Positions 26,371 through 35,641 of a DNA stretch of 64,000 nt are shown in pieces (within the stretch, counting starts at the first letter, position 1; each line of letters starts with the position of its first letter). The translations under genes were made by a program, and so were the position numbers. The stretch lies in assembly GCA_021829645.1 (NCBI GenBank), contig JAKBPI010000002.1:19568-83567 (forward strand). Reading direction: 5' to 3'. Source of the DNA: Actinomycetes bacterium. Lineage in GTDB: Bacteria > Actinomycetota > Acidimicrobiia > Acidimicrobiales > Bog-793. A model generated the notes under the pieces. The model had not been told where the DNA came from and ran no database searches. It saw only the letters and a program-made list of their open reading frames with translations.

Positions 26371-26512
26371 CACAACTCCCGTAATCGTCTTTGTGAACTA
26401 TTTTAGCTTAACTAAAAATTTCTTATGCATCCAAGTTTAAATCCCTACGCGGGTACTGCAAAACAAAGTTTTCATCCGCCGGATAAGCCTTTATTTGCGC
26501 TAGCCTTGGTGT

Positions 26513-27328
26513 ATGGCAGCCGATGCGCTCTATAATCAATCCATACCGAGGCCCAAAGATCACTACGTGCGGGTAGTTCCCAAATGGACAGGGCATCTAT
26601 ATGAACTAAAGAAACATCTTGACACAGATATGCTGTTGAGAGTGTCGGACAAACTGACTTCCGATGTGAAGTCCGCTTCTTGGAGAGCCCAAGACGAGGG
26701 TAACACCATTTTAGTTGACGACAACTCTTATGCCGTAGTCGTGCCGCTGGTACTGATTGATGAAGAAATCTTTATAGTACTTACCAAACGGGCCGGGCAC
26801 ATGGAAGCCGATCCGGGACACGTGGCTTTCCCCGGTGGAAAACTGGAATCAGGGGAAAATTTTCTTGCTGCGGCACTGCGTGAAACATACGAAGAGATCG
26901 GTTTAGATAGAAAAGACATAGAGAGAACGGCTTTTCTCGGTGTTTTTGAGCGCCCTCTTTCTGAGGCACAAAGGAATCCGTCCGGTAGCACCTCCAAACG
27001 TACTCCTGACACGGCATTTATCGAAGACAATTCCCGCTTATCCGTACACGGCAAGCAAACGATAGCGGCTTTTATGACGTTGTTGAAATGTCTCCCCGAT
27101 TTTAAACCGAACCTGAGTGAAGTAGAGAAAATCTTTTTGTTGCCGCTGGCCGATTTGCTGGAAGAAGACCTGGCTTGGGATGAAATCTGGTCTTGGCCGG
27201 ATGGAAGCAAGTCAGAAATCCATTTTTTTTCAGAACCAAAGGTCCTCGGGCGGGATCTAATTTGGGGTCTGACAGCCAGAATCGTAACCGAGTTGCTAGC
27301 CGTTTTGGTCGACTGTCTGGAGGTATAG
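26513..27328 (+). CDS. Nudix hydrolase, CoA pyrophosphatase-like
   Basis: Nudix protein of 271 aa. The domain lies at about 75-190 with VLTKRAGHM, then GHVAFPGGKLESGE and RETYEEIGL, a complete GX5EX7REUXEEXGU box. The stretch preceding the box matches the NudL/UPF0035 pattern of CoA pyrophosphatases, and SEVEKIFLLPLADLL later on fits too. It probably cleaves CoA derivatives to 3',5'-ADP and acyl-phosphopantetheine. An insert around 150-175 separates two halves, and an N-terminal extension of about 70 aa has no recognised domain. Confidence 0.8.
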   Translation: MAADALYNQSIPRPKDHYVRVVPKWTGHLYELKKHLDTDMLLRVSDKLTSDVKSASWRAQDEGNTILVDDNSYAVVVPLVLIDEEIFIVLTKRAGHMEADPGHVAFPGGKLESGENFLAAALRETYEEIGLDRKDIERTAFLGVFERPLSEAQRNPSGSTSKRTPDTAFIEDNSRLSVHGKQTIAAFMTLLKCLPDFKPNLSEVEKIFLLPLADLLEEDLAWDEIWSWPDGSKSEIHFFSEPKVLGRDLIWGLTARIVTELLAVLVDCLEV

Positions 27329-27495
27329 CAGCTACTTTTGTCCTGTTCTCTGTCTTGACAAAAAGTGCAGGACTGTATTTTAAGATACTGTTAGGGCACC
27401 AAAATCGACGGAAAGTCTAAGATTGCCCCGGATAAAGGTATTATCATGTGAAATGAAATACGCAGCTTGTCCACATATCAAAGCGGGTTGATCTT

Positions 27496-29148
27496 TTGCG
27501 CAAAAATGTAAAAATTACCTTCAAGCCGTCAAAAGTATACTTGAGCGCAGTTTGTCTGATCTTTTGCTTTATCGAGCTCTGGTCCCTGGCCACACCGCTG
27601 TTTGCCGGCCCGGATGAACCCGTACAGGTCATCAAATCCTATGCTGTGGATCACGGCCAATTACTCGGACAACTGGATACCCAACCGGGTCAACAGGAAT
27701 TTGCTCTGGTAAACGTGCCGGGTTTCTACTCGGTGGACAGGGCGATCCCAAAGTGTTTCGATCACCACAGTGCCGTGCCTGCATCTTGTGCTCCGCCCCC
27801 CAGTACTACTTGTTACCATCCGGTTGGCAGTACTGCGCCACCCTGCGGTGTAGCGTTTATTTATAATGCCAGATATCCGCCGCTGTATTACTTGATTATC
27901 GGTATCGTCAGTTTTCTTCCTCCCGGAAAAGCGGTTTTATACCTGATGAGAGCCCTTTCTGCGCTAATCGAGGCCGCCTTTTTGGCTCTGGCGATAACTT
28001 GTGCGCTTTGCTACTCCTCACGTCCCTTGATAGTGCTGGGCGTAGTTGTGGCTATGACGCCCATGGTGATTTATCTTGGAGGTATCGTAAATCCGGCTTC
28101 TTTGGAGATATCTACCGGGTTAGCCACTTGGACAACGGGCATTATTTTAGCAACGGATCGCCGGTGTAAAAATAGACGAACTCTTTTGATCTCTCTTGGG
28201 ATTTCGGCATCAATTATGGCGCTTTCACGTCCCATTTCTCCATTTTGGCTGGCCCTTATAGCAGTATTTGTGATCTTGGCCGGTGCAAAAGACACGGTCA
28301 TTTCTCTCATGAAAAGACGTGACTTTCAGATCGTAGCGGGGGTAATTTTCTTTTTTGCTTTGCTGGCAACAATTTGGATCCTAAAAGAACACGCCACAGA
28401 TGTTCTCTCCACATCCAGGGTGCCTGCCAGCGTATCGCTGATCAATATTTTGGAAGAGTCATTCCATCACAACGTCTACTATATACCCACCATGATCGGC
28501 GTGTTTGGCACGTTTGATACGTACGCTCCGGCCTTGGTTTACCTGTTGTATTATGCCATGATCGCAGTCATGTTCATTTTGGCCTTTGTGGTTGGCGACA
28601 AAAAGGATAAGTTCCTACTTGCGGCACTCCTGTTACTCATCATCTGTATCCCGGTGGCCATTTCTTCTTCGCAGGCACATCTCTATGGCTATACGTGGAA
28701 CGGCAAAGACACTTTACCCTTTGCCGTAGGGCTGCCGGTGCTCTCCGCAGAAGTATTATTTCGACATTTTTTTAGGTCGGCTACTGTCGCAGCGGATTCT
28801 GATACAGCCTCTCCGGATACTCTTTTGTCAGAGGTGCCTGTGGACGGAGAAGAAGCAGTGTCCGGTGCCATGGTTCGCAGGAGTACTCCGACTCCTGCGT
28901 TTTGGAGACGGCTATCGGTCATGTTTCTTGTGATGATAGCTCTGGGTCAATTTTTGGCGTTTTATGAGGCCATACGTCGCTATGCAGCGGGGACCGGGGG
29001 CCCCGTATTTTCTTTTCTGCATTCCTCCCCATGGGACGCCCCATTGGGCAACGCTAGCCTTGTAGGTCTGTTCTTTTTGCTGTCGTGTGTGTTTGTGCTG
29101 TTGGGAACGGCAACGATACGGGGATTACTGGCAGATGAGACGATCTGA
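27496..29148 (+). CDS. DUF2142-family polytopic membrane protein
   Basis: Membrane protein of 550 aa with about 11-12 helices. After the first helix it has FAGPDEPVQV, the Asp-Glu motif typical of DUF2142 proteins, and ARYPPLYYLIIG after a large extracytoplasmic loop with several Cys (FDHHSAVPASCAPPPS region). This layout resembles GT-C glycosyltransferases that use lipid-linked sugars. The start is TTG; no better in-frame start is seen. It is probably involved in surface polysaccharide assembly. This is family-level inference. Confidence 0.75.
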   Translation: MRKNVKITFKPSKVYLSAVCLIFCFIELWSLATPLFAGPDEPVQVIKSYAVDHGQLLGQLDTQPGQQEFALVNVPGFYSVDRAIPKCFDHHSAVPASCAPPPSTTCYHPVGSTAPPCGVAFIYNARYPPLYYLIIGIVSFLPPGKAVLYLMRALSALIEAAFLALAITCALCYSSRPLIVLGVVVAMTPMVIYLGGIVNPASLEISTGLATWTTGIILATDRRCKNRRTLLISLGISASIMALSRPISPFWLALIAVFVILAGAKDTVISLMKRRDFQIVAGVIFFFALLATIWILKEHATDVLSTSRVPASVSLINILEESFHHNVYYIPTMIGVFGTFDTYAPALVYLLYYAMIAVMFILAFVVGDKKDKFLLAALLLLIICIPVAISSSQAHLYGYTWNGKDTLPFAVGLPVLSAEVLFRHFFRSATVAADSDTASPDTLLSEVPVDGEEAVSGAMVRRSTPTPAFWRRLSVMFLVMIALGQFLAFYEAIRRYAAGTGGPVFSFLHSSPWDAPLGNASLVGLFFLLSCVFVLLGTATIRGLLADETI

Positions 29149-29274
29149 TAATTTGACGATGTCCCGTCAGGCACGTCGTTTAGGTAGTAACGTGACTTTG
29201 TATCCGGTTGCACTGATGTAAAAATCTTTTGACAGAGTGCTCCGGCAGGTTTTGAATTTAAGACTGGAAAGGTA

Positions 29275-30396
29275 ATGGAAGAGATAGAAATAGGCATAGG
29301 GAAGCGGGCAAGAATAGGATATGAATTGCGCGAACTTTCCATCATACCGTCGAGGCGCACCAGAGATATAGCAGACGTTGACGTATCCTGGCAGCTGGAA
29401 GGCTATAACTTTACTTTTCCCATTGTGGCAAGCCCTATGGACAGTGTAATGAGTCCGGAAAGTGCTGTGCACTACGGCGAGTTGGGCGGACTCTCTGTAA
29501 TAGACCTGGAAGGTCTGTGGGTAAGGCACGAAAATGCTGCAGACTTGCTTGAAAAAATGTCTTCCATGACGCCAGAGCAGATGAATGACAATTTGCGACA
29601 TCTCTATTCGGAACCGATAAAAAAAGAACTGATTACCGAGATTATCACGAAAGTAGTTGAATCAGGTCAAGTCGCCTGTGGGTCGGTCAGTCCAAAAAAT
29701 GCCGCCTCACTGGTATCTGTGGCGGTGAATGCGGGCCTCGATATACTGCTGGTTCACGGCTTGGTAGTTTCTGCCGAGCACATTTCTTCTTCCCCGGATC
29801 CACTCGATCTCAGTCGTTTTGTGCGTGATTTGGATATTCCGGTTCTGATAGGGGGTTGTGCATCTTATCAGAGTGCGTTGCACCTGATGCGTACGGGTGC
29901 TTCCGGAGTGCTTGTGGGAGTGGGTGCCGGCAGTAGTTCCAGAAGTAAGGACTTTTTCGGACTCGGCGTACCGCAAGCCACGGCTATAGCCGATGTGGTA
30001 GGCGCCAGAACGAGACATTTGGAAGAAACGGGTTTTTACGTCCAGGTGATAGCCGACGGCGGCATGACAACAGCCGGGGATATGGCAAAAGCCATAGCCT
30101 GCGGAGCAGATGCCGTCATGGTCGGGCTTCCCCTTGCCAAAGCCAAAGAAGTCCCGGCGAAGAATTGGTATTTTGGCAGCTCTTTTCACCACGATGACTC
30201 TCCGCGCGGGATACTCTTGGAAACAAAAAACGACTTATCCATGCAAGAAATTCTCTTTGGACCGGTAAAGAGAAATGCCGGTGATACCAATTTGGTGGGA
30301 GCGCTGAAGCGCACCATGGCTACCTGTGGGGCACAGACCATAAAAGAATTACAAAAGACCGAATTGGTTGCAAACAAACAATACGTCGACAAGTAA
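29275..30396 (+). CDS. guaB3: GuaB3-type IMP dehydrogenase-family protein, active-site Cys replaced
   Basis: TIM-barrel protein of 373 aa without CBS domains, belonging to the actinobacterial GuaB3 group. The N terminus IGIGKRARIGYELRELSIIP, the Asp motif SPMDSVMSPE (53-62) and the C-terminal GALKRTMATCG block are typical. The catalytic loop, which in GuaB3/IMPDH reads GPG(A/S)xCTTR, here reads GAGSSSRSKDF, placing Ser222 at the cysteine position. The second glycine-rich phosphate motif ADGGMTTAGD is intact. Classical IMPDH or GMP reductase chemistry needs the Cys, so the protein may be non-catalytic or have another role. A ggaaagg site precedes the ATG. The neighbours are two large membrane proteins. 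Confidence 0.87.
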   Translation: MEEIEIGIGKRARIGYELRELSIIPSRRTRDIADVDVSWQLEGYNFTFPIVASPMDSVMSPESAVHYGELGGLSVIDLEGLWVRHENAADLLEKMSSMTPEQMNDNLRHLYSEPIKKELITEIITKVVESGQVACGSVSPKNAASLVSVAVNAGLDILLVHGLVVSAEHISSSPDPLDLSRFVRDLDIPVLIGGCASYQSALHLMRTGASGVLVGVGAGSSSRSKDFFGLGVPQATAIADVVGARTRHLEETGFYVQVIADGGMTTAGDMAKAIACGADAVMVGLPLAKAKEVPAKNWYFGSSFHHDDSPRGILLETKNDLSMQEILFGPVKRNAGDTNLVGALKRTMATCGAQTIKELQKTELVANKQYVDK

Positions 30397-30421
30397 TATT
30401 GCAAAGGATATCGGCTACAAG

Positions 30422-32995
30422 ATGGAAGAACAGCCAGCACGGGAATTTGCTCAGGAAGAGCTTGGGGCAGAGACTGGAGAAAGCGCCTTATCTCCTACGA
30501 AAGAAGCTGTATCTGATGTAGCAATGCCTAATACTGCGCAAAAAATGGGCTTTTTCAAAAAGCTACAAAATTATGTCATCCCCAAAAAAAGAGATTTTTT
30601 GGCGCTCTTTATTCTGCTCGTTGCCGCTCTTTTGTATTTGTCGCCGTCTTTGAAGGACGGCTATAGCTTCGGCCCCACAGATCTGGGGCAAACCCTTTCC
30701 GTTCTCTCCACACCCGGACCGGGTAAAACACTTGTGCACGATGTTGTAAACGGAGACATCATCACCCAAGGGGCGGCTTGGAACGCTCTCGACTGGAAGC
30801 TGGTGCATTCCGGCCAGATTCCCCTCTGGAATTCGGAGTCCGGTACGGGTCTGCCGCAGTTTTTGAACTTTGAATCAGCACCTTTTGCCCTTCCCACCCT
30901 AATCGGCTATCTTTTTCCGCTCTCTGTTTCTTTTTTGATAACCGTTCTCATGAAGCTCTTCATCGCCGGCAGCGGTGTCTATTTGCTTTTACGCTACCTG
31001 CGGGCCGGGATTTTGCCATCGCTGTTCGGAGCGCTAAGTTTTATGTTGTCCGGTCCTCTCACCGGATGGCTGGGTTGGTCAGTAAGCGGTCCTTTGGTCT
31101 ATGCGGGTTGGATAGTGCTCGGCGGTTTACTTTGTTATAACGCCAAAGCAACTAAGCAGACTTTATCGATCGGGCTTTTTGCTTTGGCGTGTGCCTTTTG
31201 TATCTATGGCGGTTTCCCGGAAGACTATGTACTCATGGCCATTGCGATCATTCCGCTTTTTTTATTTGGCGGGATCGCTTTTTATGTCAGGTATCACCGT
31301 GCTGACTTGCGGGGGCTTTTCAGGATAGGTTTGGGTCTTGTCGGTGGGTTTTTCCTCTCCTCGCCTCTCTTAATTCCGGGCGTCTCAGTGCTCAAATCCT
31401 CCGTTCGAAACGTGACGGGAGCCGATATAGGTCTTCCCCTGCGGGCTGTGGCTCTCTTTTTTGCCCAAGGCTATTACGGTTTGCCCACTACCACCTCTAC
31501 GCTGATTCACAGCAGTTATTTTGGGCCGTTGGACTACTTTGAAACAGCTTCCTATGTGGGAATAGCGGCAATAGTGTTTGCGATTATGGCAGTGCTGACG
31601 TTGTATAAGCGCCCTATCGTAACCGGTCTTTTTTTCTCAGGTATAGTGGTCTTTCTTGTCATCTTTGAGTTGGGAGCATCCGCTCCCGTGCAGCACTTGA
31701 TTTCTGATCTTGGTCTGGGGGGAGTGGCGCTGCAAAGAGCGCTTGCACTTCTGGATTTCGTCATTGCCGTTTTGGCCGGGTTGGGTCTCGATGCTTTTTT
31801 GAAGAAGCCGTTTCATGGCAAGATGCAATATAAATTGTTGTTTTCTCTGGGAGTACCCGCCTTGGTGTTGGTCGTCTTATGGAGCAAAGCCGGAGTGGGG
31901 GCAGCCACGGTTACGGGCACTCCTTTTACGATAACTTCCGTACAGGCGTCTGCCGTAAGGCAAGGAGGGCTCCTTTGGCCTACTTTCACGCTGGCTCTGA
32001 TTATTTTGTTTGATATGTGGCTCTTTATGGCGCATAAAAGCAAAGCAGAAAGTGCTAGGCACATGGCAATTGTCGGCAGTCTGCTTGTCGTCATTCAGGG
32101 AGGATTTCTAATTTTTGCCGGAACGGGAATCAACTCTTATGCCAAAACTCCCTATCCGGTAACTCCGGCTATAGCCAAATTGGAGAGTATAGTCAAAAAT
32201 TCCCTTTTTGGCTTAGACGGCAACAATGCCAACTGCGGTACGAATCCGGTACCGCCTTGCGGTCTCAGGCAGTGGGAAGGCATAGGTCTTTACCCCGATA
32301 TGAACTTAGGCTATTCCCTTACCGAACTGGCCATGCACGACCCCACTATCCCCAAGTCTTACTTTGATGCTTTCCCTGTGCCCAACAATGATCAGAACGG
32401 AGGCGGAACCAACCTGTTTGCTCCTTCTATAGACTCTAAGTCTTTGGCCATGCTTTACGGAGTTCGCTACGTCATCATTCAGCCCCCCAACCCGATCCCA
32501 AGGGGCATGAAGTACGTAGCCACCCTTACCAACGGGGGTGTCTCTTTGAAGATAGCCGAAGTACCGGAGGCGAACCGTTTTGAATTTGTCTACGACAAAT
32601 CGGTGCGTAAAGAGATTCCCGGAAAATCGGCTAAGAAGAGCAGAATGGTTACCGAACAGACCACTGCCTTTTACTCAGGTTCTCATCCTAACGACACGAC
32701 CTATACGCTCGACGTCCAAGCCAAGAAAGCGGGGGTCCTGTATATAAAAATAACCAACGTACCCGGTTGGCATGCTGTCATAAACGGTAAGAGTGTAGCG
32801 TTGCAAAAGTCGGCCGGAGATTTGATGCAGATCCTTTTGCCAAGCGGGCAAGACCATGTCACTTTGACCTATAATCCCTCCTCGCTTGATTTGGGCTATT
32901 ATCTGGCTCTGGTGGCACTGATAGCTTTACTTTTGTCGTATCTGGGACAGGACTTCTACCGGAGAAGAAGTCTTGGTGCATCCAAAGCGACTTAA
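30422..32995 (+). CDS. YfhO-like large membrane protein
   Basis: Protein of 857 aa from the ATG at 30422; a TTG at 30368 would overlap guaB3 and add 18 residues. After a cytoplasmic N terminus of about 65 aa come about 12 or more membrane helices with loops of YfhO/GT-C type (GPTDLGQTLSV, then SGQIPLWNSESGTGLPQF). An extracytoplasmic C-terminal beta-rich domain of about 250 aa follows, then a last helix (YYLALVALIALLLSYLG) and a basic tail. YfhO proteins are membrane glycosyltransferase-like enzymes that modify surface polymers. The substrate cannot be named. It converges with whiB with a one-base gap. Confidence 0.75.
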   Translation: MEEQPAREFAQEELGAETGESALSPTKEAVSDVAMPNTAQKMGFFKKLQNYVIPKKRDFLALFILLVAALLYLSPSLKDGYSFGPTDLGQTLSVLSTPGPGKTLVHDVVNGDIITQGAAWNALDWKLVHSGQIPLWNSESGTGLPQFLNFESAPFALPTLIGYLFPLSVSFLITVLMKLFIAGSGVYLLLRYLRAGILPSLFGALSFMLSGPLTGWLGWSVSGPLVYAGWIVLGGLLCYNAKATKQTLSIGLFALACAFCIYGGFPEDYVLMAIAIIPLFLFGGIAFYVRYHRADLRGLFRIGLGLVGGFFLSSPLLIPGVSVLKSSVRNVTGADIGLPLRAVALFFAQGYYGLPTTTSTLIHSSYFGPLDYFETASYVGIAAIVFAIMAVLTLYKRPIVTGLFFSGIVVFLVIFELGASAPVQHLISDLGLGGVALQRALALLDFVIAVLAGLGLDAFLKKPFHGKMQYKLLFSLGVPALVLVVLWSKAGVGAATVTGTPFTITSVQASAVRQGGLLWPTFTLALIILFDMWLFMAHKSKAESARHMAIVGSLLVVIQGGFLIFAGTGINSYAKTPYPVTPAIAKLESIVKNSLFGLDGNNANCGTNPVPPCGLRQWEGIGLYPDMNLGYSLTELAMHDPTIPKSYFDAFPVPNNDQNGGGTNLFAPSIDSKSLAMLYGVRYVIIQPPNPIPRGMKYVATLTNGGVSLKIAEVPEANRFEFVYDKSVRKEIPGKSAKKSRMVTEQTTAFYSGSHPNDTTYTLDVQAKKAGVLYIKITNVPGWHAVINGKSVALQKSAGDLMQILLPSGQDHVTLTYNPSSLDLGYYLALVALIALLLSYLGQDFYRRRSLGASKAT

Positions 32996-32996
32996 T

Positions 32997-33293
32997 CTAG
33001 CAGATACGCGTATGTCTTCTTTCTTCTTCGGAAGTGCCGCCCCAAATTCCTCTGATGCTGGGGTCTGAAAGAGCTTCCTGTCGACACTGTTCCCTGACTT
33101 TGCAACCGGCGCAAATGGATTTCCCCTTTCGTGTGGGTTCTCCGCAAGCGGGAAAAAATAGCTCCGTTCCCATTCCTTTACAGGCAGCCTGATCCATCCA
33201 TGAGTAGTCTTTTTTTACATAGGGACCACTGTGCAGAGACAGATCTGAAATGATCCTCTTGCCGTGGACAATCCGAATAGCATGTGATGACAT
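32997..33293 (-). CDS. WhiB-family iron-sulphur transcriptional regulator
   Basis: Small WhiB-like protein of 98 aa, a family restricted to Actinobacteria and their phages. The [4Fe-4S] ligands are Cys38, Cys61, Cys64 and Cys70 (DQAACKG, ICAGCKVREQC), followed by the G(I/V)WGG turn (RGIWGGTSEEERR) and a basic end. An additional Cys50 lies between the first two ligands. The start is supported by a strong aaaggagg site (33304-33311). WhiB proteins bind sigma factors and adjust transcription to redox or nitric oxide. Which paralogue this is cannot be told. Confidence 0.93.
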   Translation of the reverse strand: MSSHAIRIVHGKRIISDLSLHSGPYVKKDYSWMDQAACKGMGTELFFPACGEPTRKGKSICAGCKVREQCRQEALSDPSIRGIWGGTSEEERRHTRIC

Positions 33294-33434
33294 GAGTGAC
33301 TAACCTCCTTTGATCCCGTTATTAAGATCTCATAGATAAAACTTAATTTTTAGGGTATAAAGTCATATCGATTAGGTTAAACTTAAGATAATTCAGTCAA
33401 AATAGATATATTTGCATTCAAAGGTATAAAACAA

Positions 33435-34133
33435 GTGTCAGATAAAAAGCTTCTTTTGTGGGACATAGACGGGACTCTGATCAGTATCAGTTATTTGGGC
33501 GGTGAAATATTCGATCGAGCTTTTCTGCGAGCGCTCGACGTAAAGCCGCCACAGAGAGTTAATATGAGCGGCAAAACAGACCCGCAGATCGTGGCGGAGT
33601 ACTTAGAAATGCTCAATTTTGATACTTCCGAGTTTGAAGCAATGACAGCTGAAGTGCTTGAATGTCTTCGTCTGGAGTTGGCAGTAGCAAAAGAAGAAGT
33701 TGCCAAAATCGGATCTCCCAAAGAGAACGCAGAGCAAATTCTGCAATATTTCTCCGGATCAGATGATGTGATCCAATCTGTTTTAACCGGAAATATTGTA
33801 GAAAATGCAAAATTGAAGCTAAATATTTTTGCACTTGATAAATATATAGATTTTGAATGTGGAGCTTTTGGTTCCGATCATATTGACAGAAAAGAACTTG
33901 TCGGTGTGGCTTTTGAAAGAGTAGAGGCCAAACACGATATTGCCCCTGACCCCAGAAGTACTTGGATTATCGGCGATTCTCCCAATGACTTCGCATGTGC
34001 CGCCGCTTCTGGTTTGCGTTGTATTTTGGTGGCAACCGGAAGGTTTGGTTTTGAGGAACTCTCAAGACTGGGTGCCGACTTGGTGTGTGAGAACCTGAGT
34101 GATAAAGAAATACTGAATTTGATAGAAACCTGA
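33435..34133 (+). CDS. HAD-family hydrolase (phosphoglycolate phosphatase-like)
   Basis: HAD phosphatase of 232 aa with motif I LLLWDIDGTLI (nucleophile Asp9, acid Asp11), a helical cap domain (about 15-90), motif II SVLTGNI and motif IV WIIGDSPNDFACA. Length and cap type fit Gph/PGP-like enzymes acting on small phosphorylated metabolites. It starts with GTG and is divergent from whiB across a 141-bp AT-rich gap that must hold both promoters. Confidence 0.82.
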   Translation: MSDKKLLLWDIDGTLISISYLGGEIFDRAFLRALDVKPPQRVNMSGKTDPQIVAEYLEMLNFDTSEFEAMTAEVLECLRLELAVAKEEVAKIGSPKENAEQILQYFSGSDDVIQSVLTGNIVENAKLKLNIFALDKYIDFECGAFGSDHIDRKELVGVAFERVEAKHDIAPDPRSTWIIGDSPNDFACAAASGLRCILVATGRFGFEELSRLGADLVCENLSDKEILNLIET

Positions 34134-34350
34134 CTCTGTCAAAGCCCGTTATCGCAAATATTTACTTGAGGTTTCCGTGGTCTTTTGTTTGTCGGGCGTA
34201 AGTAATACCGCAAAACAGGGCTGAGGGAACTTGCCGTACGTTTCTTTTGCCAAATAAATCCTTTCCTTTAAATGCCGGTGTGACAACGAATTTTGTACCA
34301 AAATGCTCTGCAATATATCCGTGCTCTTTGGCTTGAGAGTATTTTAATAT

Positions 34351-34391
34351 TTGACAAATTTTCTTCTTGTGGTATTATGTTTTTAAAACAT
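34351..34391 (+). promoter_or_regulatory. padR promoter with overlapping PadR-type operator
   Basis: A -35 box TTGACA (34351-34356) and a -10 box TATTAT (34373-34378) are separated by 16 bp. A 15-bp perfect palindrome ATGTTTTTAAAACAT (34377-34391) begins inside the -10 box. The ATGT...ACAT half sites are those known for PadR-family regulators (usually spaced by 8, here 7). The arrangement, 28 bp before the padR start, suggests negative autoregulation of the padR-DUF998 pair. Confidence 0.65.
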
Positions 34392-34419
34392 AAGTCAAAA
34401 AAACCTATAAAGGAAATTT

Positions 34420-34950
34420 ATGTATATTGAGATTCTTATTTTGGGGCTTTTGCACAGAAAACCTATGCACGGATACGAGATTAAACTTTCCGTAGAAAAA
34501 ATCACAGGCGTTAATTCTGTTACCAACAGTCAGCTCTATCCGACACTGGCTCGTTTTATAGAAGCCGGTTTTGTCTCAAAAGAGGTGGTGCCTCAAGAAA
34601 AAAAACCTGATAGACACCTATACAGTATCACTGCCCATGGGGAGTGTGGCTTGCGCGAAATGTTGATAGACGTAACTCCGGCACTGCTGTTTCGTGATCG
34701 TGAGTTTTACGCCAGGGTTGCGTGTTTTTCTCTGCTAAGTTCCGAAGAGCGCGTGGCAATTTTGGCGATGAGAAAAAATGGTTTACTGCAGAGAAAAGAA
34801 CGCGTGGCTTCGTGGTCGGCAAAAGGCTGGGTAGCTAAGACGGCTCGACTCCGCGACTTACTGCTTTCTACCGAGTTGGCGACCATAGAAGACTGGATCC
34901 AAGAAGAAACCTCATATGACAAAGGAGAAATAGGTGGAAAGCATGCCTGA
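34420..34950 (+). CDS. PadR-family transcriptional regulator
   Basis: Intact PadR regulator of 176 aa. The winged helix (about 1-80) reads ILGLLHRKPMHGYEIKLSVE, then NSQLYPTLARFIEAGFV and DRHLYSITAHGE (wing). A C-terminal helical dimerisation region (Vir_act_alpha_C type) follows with ERVASWSAKGWVAKTARL. It overlaps the downstream DUF998 gene by 17 bp, so both are probably one transcript with PadR controlling the membrane protein. A truncated close paralogue lies at 37249-37641. Confidence 0.9.
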   Translation: MYIEILILGLLHRKPMHGYEIKLSVEKITGVNSVTNSQLYPTLARFIEAGFVSKEVVPQEKKPDRHLYSITAHGECGLREMLIDVTPALLFRDREFYARVACFSLLSSEERVAILAMRKNGLLQRKERVASWSAKGWVAKTARLRDLLLSTELATIEDWIQEETSYDKGEIGGKHA

Positions 34951-35641
34951 CGCCGCATCCAAGGTGCGCATGGGAAGCGTTGCGGTGGCAGCGGGTGTTG
35001 TGGTGTACGTTATTCTGGATATCGTTGCTCAAATACTGCCGCCCCATTACAGTCCCATACATCAGGCGGAAAGCGATTTAGCTGTGGGTCCTTATGGCTA
35101 TATTATGCGCATAAACTTTGTGATTAGAGGACTCCTCTCTTTGGCACTTATTTTTGCTGTGGCAAAGACTCTAGGTAAGGCAAAACTAAGATGGGGAATG
35201 GGTATTTTTGGCATATGGGCAGTCACTTCACTACTGCTGACTTTTTTCAATACAGACATTTTGGACGATCCTAAACTAGTTCCGGTGTTGCATCATACTT
35301 GGCACGGGGAGTTACATATCGTGCTTGCTGCAATTGGCTTTATTGCGGCTCCCGTCGGTGCGATTCTCGTTGCTTTGGTGTTCTTCGAGTCCGGCGAATT
35401 TAAAAGTGCCGGGCGAGTATCACTAGTGCTGGCTCTCATTAGTCTCATGGCGTTACTGGCGATGAAGCCTATTGCCAAGATACACGCGTCCGGGGGATTA
35501 GGCGAGCGTATTTTTCTTGTGACTGTGCTGATCTGGATGCTCCACACGGCCTTCGTACTCATGGCGGCGGCAAAGAAAGGGACGAAAGAGAATCTCTTAA
35601 CAGATAGAAGCTCTCTTGAAGGAAGGGCACTCGATTTCTAA
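34934..35641 (+). CDS. DUF998 membrane protein, copy A
   Basis: Membrane protein of 235 aa with about six helices. Recognisable parts are an N-terminal helix, the conserved loop HYSPIHQAESDLAVGPYGY and a C-terminal IHASGGLGERIFL. The GTG at 34934 has an aggag site 7 bases upstream; an ATG at 34943 is also possible. DUF998 proteins are often next to PadR or TetR regulators but have no proven function. A second intact copy lies at 37625-38296 and a decayed piece at about 36298-36390. Confidence 0.8.
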   Translation: MESMPDAASKVRMGSVAVAAGVVVYVILDIVAQILPPHYSPIHQAESDLAVGPYGYIMRINFVIRGLLSLALIFAVAKTLGKAKLRWGMGIFGIWAVTSLLLTFFNTDILDDPKLVPVLHHTWHGELHIVLAAIGFIAAPVGAILVALVFFESGEFKSAGRVSLVLALISLMALLAMKPIAKIHASGGLGERIFLVTVLIWMLHTAFVLMAAAKKGTKENLLTDRSSLEGRALDF

